Assembly: GCA_028687155.1 (NCBI GenBank)
Contig: JAQUAR010000119.1
Location: forward strand, 1 to 5,821
From: Methylacidiphilaceae bacterium
GTDB taxonomy: Bacteria; Verrucomicrobiota; Verrucomicrobiia; Methylacidiphilales; Methylacidiphilaceae
Direction: 5' to 3'
DNA: 5,821 nucleotides
Shown here: positions 1-5,821 of the stretch, piece by piece
Position numbering within the stretch: position 1 is the first letter of the stretch
Layout of the letters: each line of letters begins with the position of its first letter
Translations under genes and position numbers: made by a program
Notes under the pieces: model-generated
Told to the model about the DNA's origin: nothing
The model's database searches: none
Seen by the model: only the letters and a program-made list of their open reading frames with translations

Positions 1-1
1 C

Positions 2-241
2 GACTCTTTCTTGGACTATCTCGTCCAAAAAGGAGAAAAGGCCGTTTACGGGCAAGTGGTCGTCTTCGATCGTCGCCGGGGGGAAAAGATGTTCGAGCAC
101 TACGGGTTTCAGGTCGTCGATCGAGTGGAGGTGACCAAGTATGCCGGTCGCTTCCCGGGATCCGTCTACCTCTGTACGGTAGTCAAGGATCTTCAGGAAA
201 GTCCCCGGCTCTACGCTTCCCGCCGGCCTTCGCACGAATGA
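2..241 (+). CDS. GNAT-like N-acetyltransferase, C-terminal end (partial)
   Basis: The reading frame is open from the left edge and ends at TGA 239-241, giving 79 residues of an incomplete protein. The visible part has the layout of the end of a GNAT fold. A strand-like segment (GQVVVFD, about residues 17-23) is followed by a helix leading into FEHYGF (31-36), then VVDRVEV. This matches the common GNAT ending in which a helix carries an aromatic residue before a GF turn and a last strand pair. The acetyl-CoA pyrophosphate loop (Q/RxxGxG/A) would lie upstream of the window, so the family call cannot be confirmed. If correct, the protein moves an acetyl group from acetyl-CoA to an amine on a small molecule, sugar or protein. 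Its stop overlaps the ATG of the deacetylase gene in ATGA, which implies one operon and perhaps a shared glycan substrate. A plain hypothetical protein remains possible. Confidence 0.55.
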   Translation, partial: DSFLDYLVQKGEKAVYGQVVVFDRRRGEKMFEHYGFQVVDRVEVTKYAGRFPGSVYLCTVVKDLQESPRLYASRRPSHE

Positions 242-984
242 AAGAGAAAGGGGGGCAAGCCCTGATCGTCTCGCTCCACGATCTCCACCCGGGGTCTCTT
301 TCGCTTGTGGCCCGCCAGCGGGAGCAGTTGCGCCAGTGGGGAGTACAGGAGGCGAGTCTGCTCGTCATCCCCGCGTATCACCACGGACCGTCCTCTTGCG
401 AGGATTCGGAGTTCTGTCGCTGGGTTGATCTCCAAAGGAAAGAGGGAGACGAAACGGTCATTCACGGCTTCTTCCACTCACGCGAGGAAAGGGCAGAGGG
501 GTTGCGGAACCGATTCTGGACCGAGGTCTACACCCGGCGAGAAGCCGAGTTTTTCGACCTTCCGCAGGATATTGCCGGGGGGAGGCTCCGGTTGGCCCGC
601 GAGCTCTTTGCGGGACAGGGATGGGTGACCGAAGGATTTGTGGCCCCGGGCTGGCTGATGGATCCTTGCCTGCCGCAGCTTCTGGCGAGAGAAGGGTTCC
701 GGTATACGACGCGGATCGATGGGATCTTGAGCCTGCGTCCGGAGGTGCGCTGGACGGATGCGCGAACCTACTGCTGGAGCACCCGGGCGGGCTGGCGCAG
801 GGCCAGTTCACTCGCTTGGAATCACCTGCTTTCCCTTCGTGCCTCCGGGCGGGTGATCCGGGTGAGCTTGCATCCGTCGGATTTTTCCTATCGCCCGATT
901 CTCACCCAGATTGAACGGATTATCAAACAGGCGCTCGATCGGCAGAGCCGGCCGCTGAGCTATCTTCGTTATGTCTCGAGTTGA
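238..984 (+). CDS. Polysaccharide deacetylase family protein (DUF2334-like)
   Basis: This 248-residue protein resembles the DUF2334 branch of the NodB/CE4 polysaccharide deacetylase superfamily. These are metal-dependent hydrolases that usually remove N- or O-acetyl groups from sugars. Motifs in order are SLHDLHP (12-18, supplying the Asp-type metal ligand), a strand ending LLVIPAYHH (41-49), VIHGFFH (74-80, the HxxxH metal ligand pair), FVAPGW (134-139) and VSLHPSD (209-215, a late His typical of the fold). The order and spacing fit a complete catalytic domain, and the length is normal for a single-domain member. No signal peptide or membrane segment is visible, so it probably acts in the cytoplasm. 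The ATG at 238 is chosen because it overlaps the upstream stop as ATGA and gives the expected short N-terminus. No Shine-Dalgarno sequence precedes it, which suits translational coupling. The gene runs 14 bases into the PHP-glycosyltransferase gene, so the two products probably act on one glycan or glycolipid. The true substrate is unknown. Confidence 0.8.
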   Translation: MKEKGGQALIVSLHDLHPGSLSLVARQREQLRQWGVQEASLLVIPAYHHGPSSCEDSEFCRWVDLQRKEGDETVIHGFFHSREERAEGLRNRFWTEVYTRREAEFFDLPQDIAGGRLRLARELFAGQGWVTEGFVAPGWLMDPCLPQLLAREGFRYTTRIDGILSLRPEVRWTDARTYCWSTRAGWRRASSLAWNHLLSLRASGRVIRVSLHPSDFSYRPILTQIERIIKQALDRQSRPLSYLRYVSS

Positions 985-3376
985 TCTCCACCTTCACTCT
1001 CGCTACTCCGACCGGCCTTCGGAATGGATCTTGCGAAAGGTCGGCTGCCGACAGAGCTACACCGATCCGGAGACGCTCTATCAGAAGCTTGCTGCCGCCG
1101 GCATGAGGTGGAAGACGATCACCGATCACGATCGGATCGACGGCTGCCTGGAGATGAGGGAGCGACATCCCGACGTATTCCTGAGCGAGGAGGTGACCAC
1201 ATTCTTTCCCGACGGATGCGAGATTCACCTGCTGGTTTGGAACATTCGGGAGCCGGACCATGCACGCATCCAGCAGCTCGCGCCCAATGTCGAGGAGCTG
1301 GCGGTCTTTCTTCGGGCAAACAAGATCCCCCATGCGGTGGCTCATCCTTTAGAAAAGCTCAACGGGAAACTTTCGCCGGATCACTTCGAGAAGCTGATTT
1401 TGCTTTTTCGTGCTTTCGAGACGGCGGATGGCAGCCGGCCTGGATTGCCGCAGGAGATCGCCCGTCTCTGTCTGCTCTCCCTCACGCCGGAGCGGATCGT
1501 CGAGATGTCGAAACGCCAAGGGATTGCCCCTCTCGACGGCGAATGCCATCGAAAAATCTTCGTGGGAGGGTCCAACGATCATGGCGGGCTTGCCCTAGGC
1601 AGCTTGTGGACGGAAGCGGACGACGAGGGAACCGTCGAGGGGTTTTTCCGCGCCCTTTTTGCCGGGAAGGGAAGAACGGGGGGAGGAGAGCCAGGGGACC
1701 CGGCGCGCGTCTCCATCGCGGTTTACAATCTGGGGTTCCAATATGCCCAGGAGCGGCTGCGGCAATCGGCTCCTCTGGCTGCCGCCCTGGTGCAGAAGAT
1801 CGCCGAGCGCTTTGTCTCTGGGAAAAATCCGACGGCTTTTTCCTTTGGGGAGCGAATCGGCCATCTAGCGGAAGCGGTCCGCAGTGGGCAAGTCTTCGAA
1901 CTGCTCAAGCCCGGCGAAGGCACGCTGGTGCGGGCGTTCGCCGACTTCTTCACCAACGCCGGGGTTCGTGGGGAGATCGATCGCATTATCGTACGGGCTT
2001 CTACACCGGTGGACGCATCGTTTCGCGTTGCCTCGTACCTGGTGAATCAGCTGGCTTATCGTCTCGTGAGCGGCACCGTCGCTCAGCTCGGACGAGGAAG
2101 CGTCCTCGAGGCATTCCAATCCCTCGCCGGGCTCCTGCCCGTGACGGCAGCGGCGGTTCCCCATCTTATCGCCTTTCAGCGTCAAGGATTTGATCGCCGT
2201 TTTGTGCGGGATCTCTGTCGTCGGTATCTCTCCGCCCCTCCGGCGGAAATCCTCTCATGCAAACGGGCATGGTTCACCGATACGCTCGACGAGGTCAACG
2301 GGGTGACGCGAACGATCCAGGCGATGGCCCGCGCCTCTGCGCAAGCCGGGGCCGACTTGACCGTCGTCACCTCACGCGCCCATCCGAAAGTCGACGGACT
2401 CCGGTTCCGGAACTTTCCTCCGATCGGCGAGTTTTCGATTCCCGAATACGAGCTTCAGAAGCTCGCGTTTCCTCCCTTTTTTGATCTTCTGGAATTTGTA
2501 CATAAGGAGCGATTCACGGAACTGATCGTCAGCACGCCGGGCCCAATGGGGCTCTGCGCGCTGGCGATCGGAAAGATCCTCGGCCTGCGGACGGTGGGCA
2601 TCTACCACACCGATTTCCCGCAGTACACGCGCTTTCTTAGCCAAGATCCGTGGATGGAAGGTCTGGCGTGGAGTTACATGGACTGGTTTTACGGCCAAAT
2701 GGCGAAGACCTACGTGAATTCGGCCGCCTATCTCCGCTCCTGGATCAATCGGGGACTTCCCGCGGAAAAGTTGGCAATTCTCCCGCGAGGCATCGAGGTG
2801 CAGGCCTTTCACCCCTCGTTCCGGCAAGCCGATTTCTGGAAGCGGAGAGGCGCGACGGGACCGGTGCTCCTCTACGTTGGCCGGATCTCCAAGGAGAAGG
2901 AGTTGGGTTTTTTGCCCGCAGTTTCCGAGACCTTGCGCAGTCGAGGATTGAAATTCACTCTTGCCTTCGTGGGGGAGGGTCCCTATCGCCGGGAGTTGAC
3001 CCGGCTCCTGCCCGACGCTCTCTTTGCTGGCATTCTGACCGGCAAGGAGTTGAGCGAGGCCTATGCTTCGGCCGATCTGTTCATCTTTCCGAGCACGACC
3101 GATACGTTCGGCAACGCAGTGCTGGAAGCCATGGCCTCCGGCCTGCCTGTGGTGGTATCCGACGCAGGCGGGCCACCGGAACTCTTGGGCCAATTCGGGA
3201 TAGGGCGTGTGTGCCGTGCCGGCTTTCGGGAAGAATGGGCCGCCGCGATTTCTCTTCTGTTGACTTGTCCGCCGTCCATCGCCGAACGGGAGAAAGTGGC
3301 GGAAGCAGTTCGGCGAGCGTGGAATTGGGAGCAGGCCTTCGCCCAATTTTGGGAGTCGGTCGGCTCTCTCGCCTAA
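971..3376 (+). CDS. PHP phosphoesterase-GT4 glycosyltransferase fusion protein
   Basis: This 801-residue protein has two recognisable domains. Residues 1 to about 230 form a PHP domain, a metal-dependent phosphoesterase fold. Its motifs are DLHLHS (5-10), TDHD (51-54), an acidic EE pair (73-74), EIHLL (84-88), HAVAHP (121-126) and SNDHGG (201-206). All expected metal ligands appear present, so activity is likely. Residues from about 430 to 801 form a GT-B glycosyltransferase of family GT4. It starts with FTDTLDEVNGVTRT (435-448) and contains HTDFPQY (546-552), a donor-site GRISKEK (637-643), and TDTFGNAVLEAMASGLPVVVS (its TDTFG at 710-714, its LEA at 718-720). The usual EX7E pair is D711 and E719, a variant seen in mannosyl- and sulfoquinovosyl-type GT4 enzymes. 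Residues about 240-430 match nothing I know and look mostly helical. No transmembrane segment is obvious. The ATG at 971 overlaps the deacetylase gene by 14 bases and leads straight into the PHP motif. A nucleotide-sugar-dependent lipid or polysaccharide glycosyltransferase role is inferred. Donor, acceptor and phosphoester substrate are unknown. Confidence 0.88.
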   Translation: MSRVDLHLHSRYSDRPSEWILRKVGCRQSYTDPETLYQKLAAAGMRWKTITDHDRIDGCLEMRERHPDVFLSEEVTTFFPDGCEIHLLVWNIREPDHARIQQLAPNVEELAVFLRANKIPHAVAHPLEKLNGKLSPDHFEKLILLFRAFETADGSRPGLPQEIARLCLLSLTPERIVEMSKRQGIAPLDGECHRKIFVGGSNDHGGLALGSLWTEADDEGTVEGFFRALFAGKGRTGGGEPGDPARVSIAVYNLGFQYAQERLRQSAPLAAALVQKIAERFVSGKNPTAFSFGERIGHLAEAVRSGQVFELLKPGEGTLVRAFADFFTNAGVRGEIDRIIVRASTPVDASFRVASYLVNQLAYRLVSGTVAQLGRGSVLEAFQSLAGLLPVTAAAVPHLIAFQRQGFDRRFVRDLCRRYLSAPPAEILSCKRAWFTDTLDEVNGVTRTIQAMARASAQAGADLTVVTSRAHPKVDGLRFRNFPPIGEFSIPEYELQKLAFPPFFDLLEFVHKERFTELIVSTPGPMGLCALAIGKILGLRTVGIYHTDFPQYTRFLSQDPWMEGLAWSYMDWFYGQMAKTYVNSAAYLRSWINRGLPAEKLAILPRGIEVQAFHPSFRQADFWKRRGATGPVLLYVGRISKEKELGFLPAVSETLRSRGLKFTLAFVGEGPYRRELTRLLPDALFAGILTGKELSEAYASADLFIFPSTTDTFGNAVLEAMASGLPVVVSDAGGPPELLGQFGIGRVCRAGFREEWAAAISLLLTCPPSIAEREKVAEAVRRAWNWEQAFAQFWESVGSLA

Positions 3377-3403
3377 CCTGCTGCAGGCCGGCCCGCATTG
3401 GGG

Positions 3404-3431
3404 CTTGCCCTCCTCCGCTTCCGATGGCAAG
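3404..3431 (+). repeat. Short inverted repeat before the peptidase start
   Basis: CTTGCC (3404-3409) and GGCAAG (3426-3431) are perfect 6-base inverted arms separated by 16 bases. They lie in the 63-base gap between the glycosyltransferase stop and the preferred peptidase ATG at 3440. No T-run follows, so this is a poor intrinsic terminator. In mRNA it could form a weak hairpin ending 8 bases before the start codon. A chance match in GC-rich DNA is quite possible. Confidence 0.25.
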
Positions 3432-3439
3432 ACCTCGAA

Positions 3440-5188
3440 ATGAACTCGCTTGCCCCCCTCGGAGCCTTTGCCGCTCGCACCTTTCTTCCTGCCGCAGCTG
3501 ACCTCTGCTCCCTTCCGGAACTCGAGGAGCAGTTCGGACGGCTCGAGCGGGAGCTTCGGGAAGCCGGATCGGCAAGCGCTCTGGTGACTTGGCTTGGTCA
3601 TTACGATGAGGTCCAGGCAGCGATGGACGAGGTACGGGCCAGGCGCTACATCGCGATGACCTGCCAGACGGACGATCCGGAGCGCGAAAAGGCTTATTTG
3701 GAAATCCTGACCGTTGTCGATCCGTGGAGGAAGGCGCGGCAGATGGGAATCCTGCGCGCGTTTTGCCAGCATCCCTGCCTCGACTCGCTGCCTGAGTCTT
3801 ATGGGGTTCTGCGACGAAGCGTCGAAATGCAAGTCCGCCTTTTCCGCGAGGAGAATATCGCCCGGGAGACCGAGGAGGCGCGGCTCTCCCAGCAGTATCA
3901 GAAGATCGTCGGGGCGATGACCGTCTCCTTCGATGGGAAGGAGCAGACGCTCGCCCAGGTGGCAAGGGTGCTCGAAGAGCCGGATCGGGAGAGGAGGCAG
4001 AGGGCATGGGAGCAGATTGCCGAGCGCAGGGGGCAAGACGCGGAAACATTGGAGGAGATTTTCGATCGCCTTCTGGTTCTTCGGAGCGAGATTGCTGACG
4101 GTGCGGGCTTTTCGGACTATCGCGGCTACGCCTTTGCCCGCGCGGAGCGATTTGATTACACCCCGGCAGACTGCCTCGAGTTTGGCCGGGCGATCGAGAA
4201 GGTCGTGGTGCCCGTTTGTCGGGAGATGGACGTTCGGCGGGAAAAGCAGCTCGGAATCGACCGGCTTCGCCCTTGGGATCTAGTCGTAGATCCCGAGGGG
4301 AAGCCTCCTTTACGTCCCTTTCGCAGTTGCGCCGAACTCTTGGAGAAGACCGAAAAGGCGATCTGCTCCCTGGACGAGCCGTTGGGAGATCTCTTCAGGC
4401 AGTTGCGCCGAAGCGAGTTGGTCGATCTCGAGAACCGAAAGGGCAAAGCACCCGGAGGCTACCAGAGTACTCTATCCGAAGCGCGACTGCCATTTGTCTT
4501 CATGAACGCGGTCGGCACGCATCGAGACCTGGAAACTCTTCTGCATGAAAGCGGTCATGCTTTCCATACTCTTCTGGCCCGCACCCAACCCCTTTATGCC
4601 TATCGCTCCGCGCCCTTGGAATTTTGCGAGGTGGCGTCGATGGCGATGGAGCTTTTGGCTGCACCCTACTTGGGAAACTTTTACGGCGAAGGAGAGGCGC
4701 GGCGGGCTCGACGGAACCACCTCGAGGGAATCCTCCGCTTCTTTCCCTGGATGGCCGTCGTCGATGGATTCCAGCACTGGCTCTATACCCATCCCGGCCA
4801 TAGTCGGGACGAACGGGCCGTTGCCTGGATGGAGTTGCTGCAGCGTTTCGGCGGGAGAGAGGATTGGAGCGGTTATGAAGGGGTCTTGCGTTCCCTTTGG
4901 CACCGGCAGCTCCATATTTTCGAATACCCCTTTTACTACATCGAGTATGGGATCGCCCAACTGGGCGCCTTGGGCTTCTGGAGGCGATCCCTCACTGACC
5001 CAGCTGGGGCCTTGGATGCCTATCGGCGCTCGCTCGCCCTGGGAGGATCGAAGCCTCTTCCTGAGCTCTTTGCGGCCGCCGGACTCCCCTTTTCGTTTGG
5101 ACGGGACAACCTGGAAGTCCTGGTGACGGCAGTCCGCGAGGAGATTCAGCGCACTGGCTGCGGAGCCGCTGAAGCGGAACAGGAGTAG
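3440..5188 (+). CDS. M3 family oligoendopeptidase F-like metallopeptidase
   Basis: This is a zinc peptidase of the M3 (thimet/oligoendopeptidase F) family, which cuts short peptides in the cytoplasm. From ATG 3440 the product has 582 residues, close to the usual length of about 600. The long helical N-terminal half (to about residue 330) is typical of the family. The zinc site is LLHESGHAFH (367-376), with H369 and H373 as ligands and E370 as the general base. E397 in EFCEVAS (394-400) is the likely third ligand. A later tyrosine-rich stretch, EYPFYYIEYGIAQ (495-507), matches the conserved segment that lines the active site in PepF-like enzymes. No signal peptide is seen. The start is uncertain: the frame stays open back to the glycosyltransferase stop, and TTG 3398 would add 14 residues. 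I prefer the ATG because the residues before it look unlike a family N-terminus, though neither start has a clear Shine-Dalgarno sequence. The gene follows the glycan cluster on the same strand but has no evident functional link to it. Confidence 0.9.
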   Translation: MNSLAPLGAFAARTFLPAAADLCSLPELEEQFGRLERELREAGSASALVTWLGHYDEVQAAMDEVRARRYIAMTCQTDDPEREKAYLEILTVVDPWRKARQMGILRAFCQHPCLDSLPESYGVLRRSVEMQVRLFREENIARETEEARLSQQYQKIVGAMTVSFDGKEQTLAQVARVLEEPDRERRQRAWEQIAERRGQDAETLEEIFDRLLVLRSEIADGAGFSDYRGYAFARAERFDYTPADCLEFGRAIEKVVVPVCREMDVRREKQLGIDRLRPWDLVVDPEGKPPLRPFRSCAELLEKTEKAICSLDEPLGDLFRQLRRSELVDLENRKGKAPGGYQSTLSEARLPFVFMNAVGTHRDLETLLHESGHAFHTLLARTQPLYAYRSAPLEFCEVASMAMELLAAPYLGNFYGEGEARRARRNHLEGILRFFPWMAVVDGFQHWLYTHPGHSRDERAVAWMELLQRFGGREDWSGYEGVLRSLWHRQLHIFEYPFYYIEYGIAQLGALGFWRRSLTDPAGALDAYRRSLALGGSKPLPELFAAAGLPFSFGRDNLEVLVTAVREEIQRTGCGAAEAEQE

Positions 5189-5237
5189 CGACCGCCCGTG
5201 CGCTCGGTGATTCCCACAAGAGGCACGGATGCCCTCC
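5189..5237. other. Convergent intergenic region, peptidase and hpf ends
   Basis: This 49-base spacer separates the stop of the peptidase gene (+) from the stop of hpf (-). It contains CCGTGC (5196-5201) facing GCACGG (5223-5228) across 21 bases, a possible weak hairpin at the end of both transcripts. No T-run or A-run is present to make a standard intrinsic terminator on either strand. Termination here may be Rho-dependent or lie elsewhere. Confidence 0.4.
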
Positions 5238-5249
5238 CTATTCGGGAGG
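5233..5249 (-). terminator. Possible hairpin at the hpf stop codon
   Basis: CCTCCC (5233-5238) and GGGAGG (5244-5249) form a perfect GC-rich 6-base stem around a 5-base loop, TATTC. The hpf stop codon (5238-5240 on this strand) lies at the stem-loop border. No U-tract follows on either strand, so it is not a canonical intrinsic terminator. It could instead protect the 3' end of the mRNA or be chance. Confidence 0.25.
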
Positions 5250-5606
5250 AAGCCCGGAGTGGAGTTCGTCTTTCGCTTCGCGCGATTCGTGCCGGCGCTT
5301 TTCGGTCAATTCGGTTTTCCGGCGCCGAAGTTGGCCTTCGAGGCGGTCGGCGATCAGGTCGATTGCCTGGTAGAGATCGTGTCCGTGATCTTCGGCGTGA
5401 AGATCCGGTCCAGGGAGGGAGAGATGGACTTTGACGATGAAGGCCTGCTTGTTGGCCAGAGCTTTCGGCGGATCATGCTGGACGGTGACATGAGCTCCGA
5501 CGATTCTATCCTCGTAGCGCTCAAGCTTTTGTAATTTTTTTTCGATATAGGAGTGGAGCGGTGCGGTCAGCTTAATGCCTTGCGGATTCCATTGGATCTG
5601 CATCAT
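5238..5606 (-). CDS. hpf: Ribosome hibernation promoting factor, short form (HPF/YfiA family)
   Basis: The 122-residue product belongs to the HPF/YfiA (RaiA) family. In slow growth these proteins bind in the 30S decoding channel, block mRNA and tRNA binding and store ribosomes in an inactive state. Family signs are the opening QIQWNPQGIKLTAPLHSYIEKKL (its IQW at 4-6, its YIEKKL at 20-25), then the KLERY turn, strands ending in VTVQHD (40-45), AFIVKVHLSL (55-64), and the HAEDHGHDLYQAIDLIADRLE block (its HAED at 70-73). A basic helix follows (QLRRRK, 92-97). The C-terminal dimerisation domain of long-form HPF is absent, so this is a short form with a charged tail. The start is ATG 5606, with a second ATG just after it. 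An AGGGAAGAG ribosome binding site lies 8 bases upstream. An upstream TTG would add 21 residues unlike the family. The gene is divergent from cimA and convergent with the peptidase gene. Growth-phase regulation is usual for the family but is not shown here. Confidence 0.92.
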   Translation of the reverse strand: MMQIQWNPQGIKLTAPLHSYIEKKLQKLERYEDRIVGAHVTVQHDPPKALANKQAFIVKVHLSLPGPDLHAEDHGHDLYQAIDLIADRLEGQLRRRKTELTEKRRHESREAKDELHSGLPPE

Positions 5607-5614
5607 TGTGAAGT

Positions 5615-5623
5615 CTCTTCCCT
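5615..5623 (-). promoter_or_regulatory. Ribosome binding site of hpf
   Basis: On the - strand AGGGAAGAG lies 8 bases before ATG 5606. It is purine-rich and partly complementary to the 16S rRNA 3' end. It supports the 122-residue start over the longer TTG-initiated version. Its first four bases fall in one arm of the inverted repeat at 5620-5643. Confidence 0.5.
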
Positions 5624-5643
5624 GGCTTTCGCTTTGTCCAGGG
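5620..5643. repeat. Inverted repeat in the hpf-cimA divergent spacer
   Basis: CCCTGG (5620-5625) and CCAGGG (5638-5643) are perfect 6-base inverted arms separated by 12 bases. They lie inside the 62-base spacer between two divergent start codons. The spacing would suit a dimeric DNA-binding regulator. In hpf mRNA the same arms could pair and hide the AGGG of the ribosome binding site. No convincing -10 or -35 boxes are visible on either strand in this spacer, so no promoter is annotated. A chance repeat cannot be excluded. Confidence 0.35.
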
Positions 5644-5656
5644 GTTTTCTTCGAGT

Positions 5657-5664
5657 AAGGTGAG
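5657..5664 (+). promoter_or_regulatory. Ribosome binding site of cimA
   Basis: AAGGTGAG ends 4 bases before ATG 5669. It matches the AGGTGA part of the Shine-Dalgarno consensus, the clearest such site in the window, and fixes the cimA start. Confidence 0.65.
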
Positions 5665-5668
5665 AGCA

Positions 5669-5821
5669 ATGTCGAGCCCGCAAAAGGCGGATCCTGGTTC
5701 CGGGGAAGCAGTGACGATCTACGACACGACGCTGCGCGACGGCGCTCAAGGGGAGAATATCCACTTTTCCCTTCCGGAGAAATTGCGGATCGTGCAGAAG
5801 CTCGATGAGGTAGGGATTCCC
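5669..5821 (+). CDS. cimA: Citramalate synthase, N-terminal part (partial)
   Basis: The first 51 residues of a gene cut by the right edge. After a short tail, residues 15-30 read [16 protein letters not shown], the start of the HMGL/LeuA-type TIM barrel that condenses acetyl-CoA with an oxo acid. R23 and D24 in TLRDG are the catalytic Arg and the metal-binding Asp. The GAQGEN sequence followed by [19 protein letters not shown] is typical of the long citramalate synthase type. Isopropylmalate synthases usually have DGEQSPG here. The predicted reaction is pyruvate plus acetyl-CoA to (R)-citramalate, the first step of threonine-independent isoleucine synthesis in the cytoplasm. The start ATG has a good ribosome binding site. 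The gene is divergent from hpf with a 62-base spacer. Isopropylmalate or homocitrate synthase remain less likely alternatives, because the specificity-determining parts lie outside the window. Confidence 0.85.
   Translation, partial: MSSPQKADPGSGEAVTIYDTTLRDGAQGENIHFSLPEKLRIVQKLDEVGIP

Noticed and set aside
1024..2193. + strand open frame of 389 codons inside the PHP-GT4 gene in another frame
   Set aside because: It is Arg/Gly/Ser-rich shadow coding with no motifs, whereas the overlapping frame has complete PHP motifs.
3386..3393. Palindrome GGCCGGCC in the gap before the peptidase gene
   Set aside because: An isolated 8-base GC palindrome is expected by chance at this base composition, and nothing nearby gives it a role.
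2372..4036. Antisense open frame of 554 codons spanning the end of the PHP-GT4 gene and the start of the peptidase gene
   Set aside because: It lies opposite two well-supported genes and crosses their boundary. Its translation is rich in Pro, Arg, Gly and Leu with no recognisable motif. GC-rich codon use makes long antisense frames common.
3081..4049. Second antisense open frame of 322 codons in the same area
   Set aside because: The composition is strongly biased to Pro, Arg and Ser. It overlaps both the supported sense genes and the other antisense frame, and there is no start signal.
5198..5534. Short + strand frames opposite hpf
   Set aside because: They are antisense to a clear HPF family protein and have no family resemblance of their own.
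5634..5661. Possible sigma-70 promoter for cimA (TTGTCC, 16 bases, TAAGGT)
   Set aside because: The -10 box is a poor match and overlaps the ribosome binding site, so it cannot serve a leadered transcript.
5607..5669. N-terminal extension of hpf from a TTG start at 5669
   Set aside because: The extra 21 residues do not resemble the family N-terminus, and the AGGGAAGAG site favours ATG 5606.

Overview
The window is GC-rich bacterial DNA, about 60% GC by eye, and almost fully coding. It holds six protein genes, two of them cut by the window edges. I see no RNA genes, mobile elements, CRISPR repeats or phage genes. The style (GC-rich, mostly without Shine-Dalgarno sequences, a PHP-glycosyltransferase fusion, a long-type citramalate synthase) fits an environmental Gram-negative bacterium. 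Verrucomicrobiota related to Methylacidimicrobium is my best guess, at low confidence and from general resemblance only.

Left part (1-3376, + strand): three tightly packed genes. They are the C-terminal end of a probable GNAT acetyltransferase, a DUF2334-type polysaccharide deacetylase and an 801-residue protein. That protein joins an N-terminal PHP metal-dependent phosphoesterase domain to a C-terminal GT4 glycosyltransferase. The first junction is an ATGA overlap and the second is a 14-base overlap, so translation is probably coupled. Together the genes look like a small glycan or glycolipid pathway: sugar transfer by the GT4 domain, deacetylation and possibly acetylation of the product, and hydrolysis of a phosphate ester by the PHP domain. 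The substrate cannot be read from the sequence.

Middle (3377-5188, + strand): after a 63-base gap comes an M3-family oligoendopeptidase F-like zinc peptidase with an intact HExxH site. Its start is uncertain (ATG 3440 preferred over TTG 3398). It may share the upstream transcript, but its function is unrelated.

Right part (5189-5821): a short-form ribosome hibernation promoting factor (hpf) lies on the - strand, convergent with the peptidase. It is divergent from the start of a citramalate synthase-type gene (cimA) that runs off the right edge. The 62-base hpf-cimA spacer carries the best ribosome binding sites in the window and a 6+6 inverted repeat that overlaps the hpf site.

The most notable item is the PHP-GT4 fusion with all expected catalytic residues and a central region of about 190 residues that I cannot assign. 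I found no clearly new multi-gene system. The remaining genes are ordinary housekeeping types.
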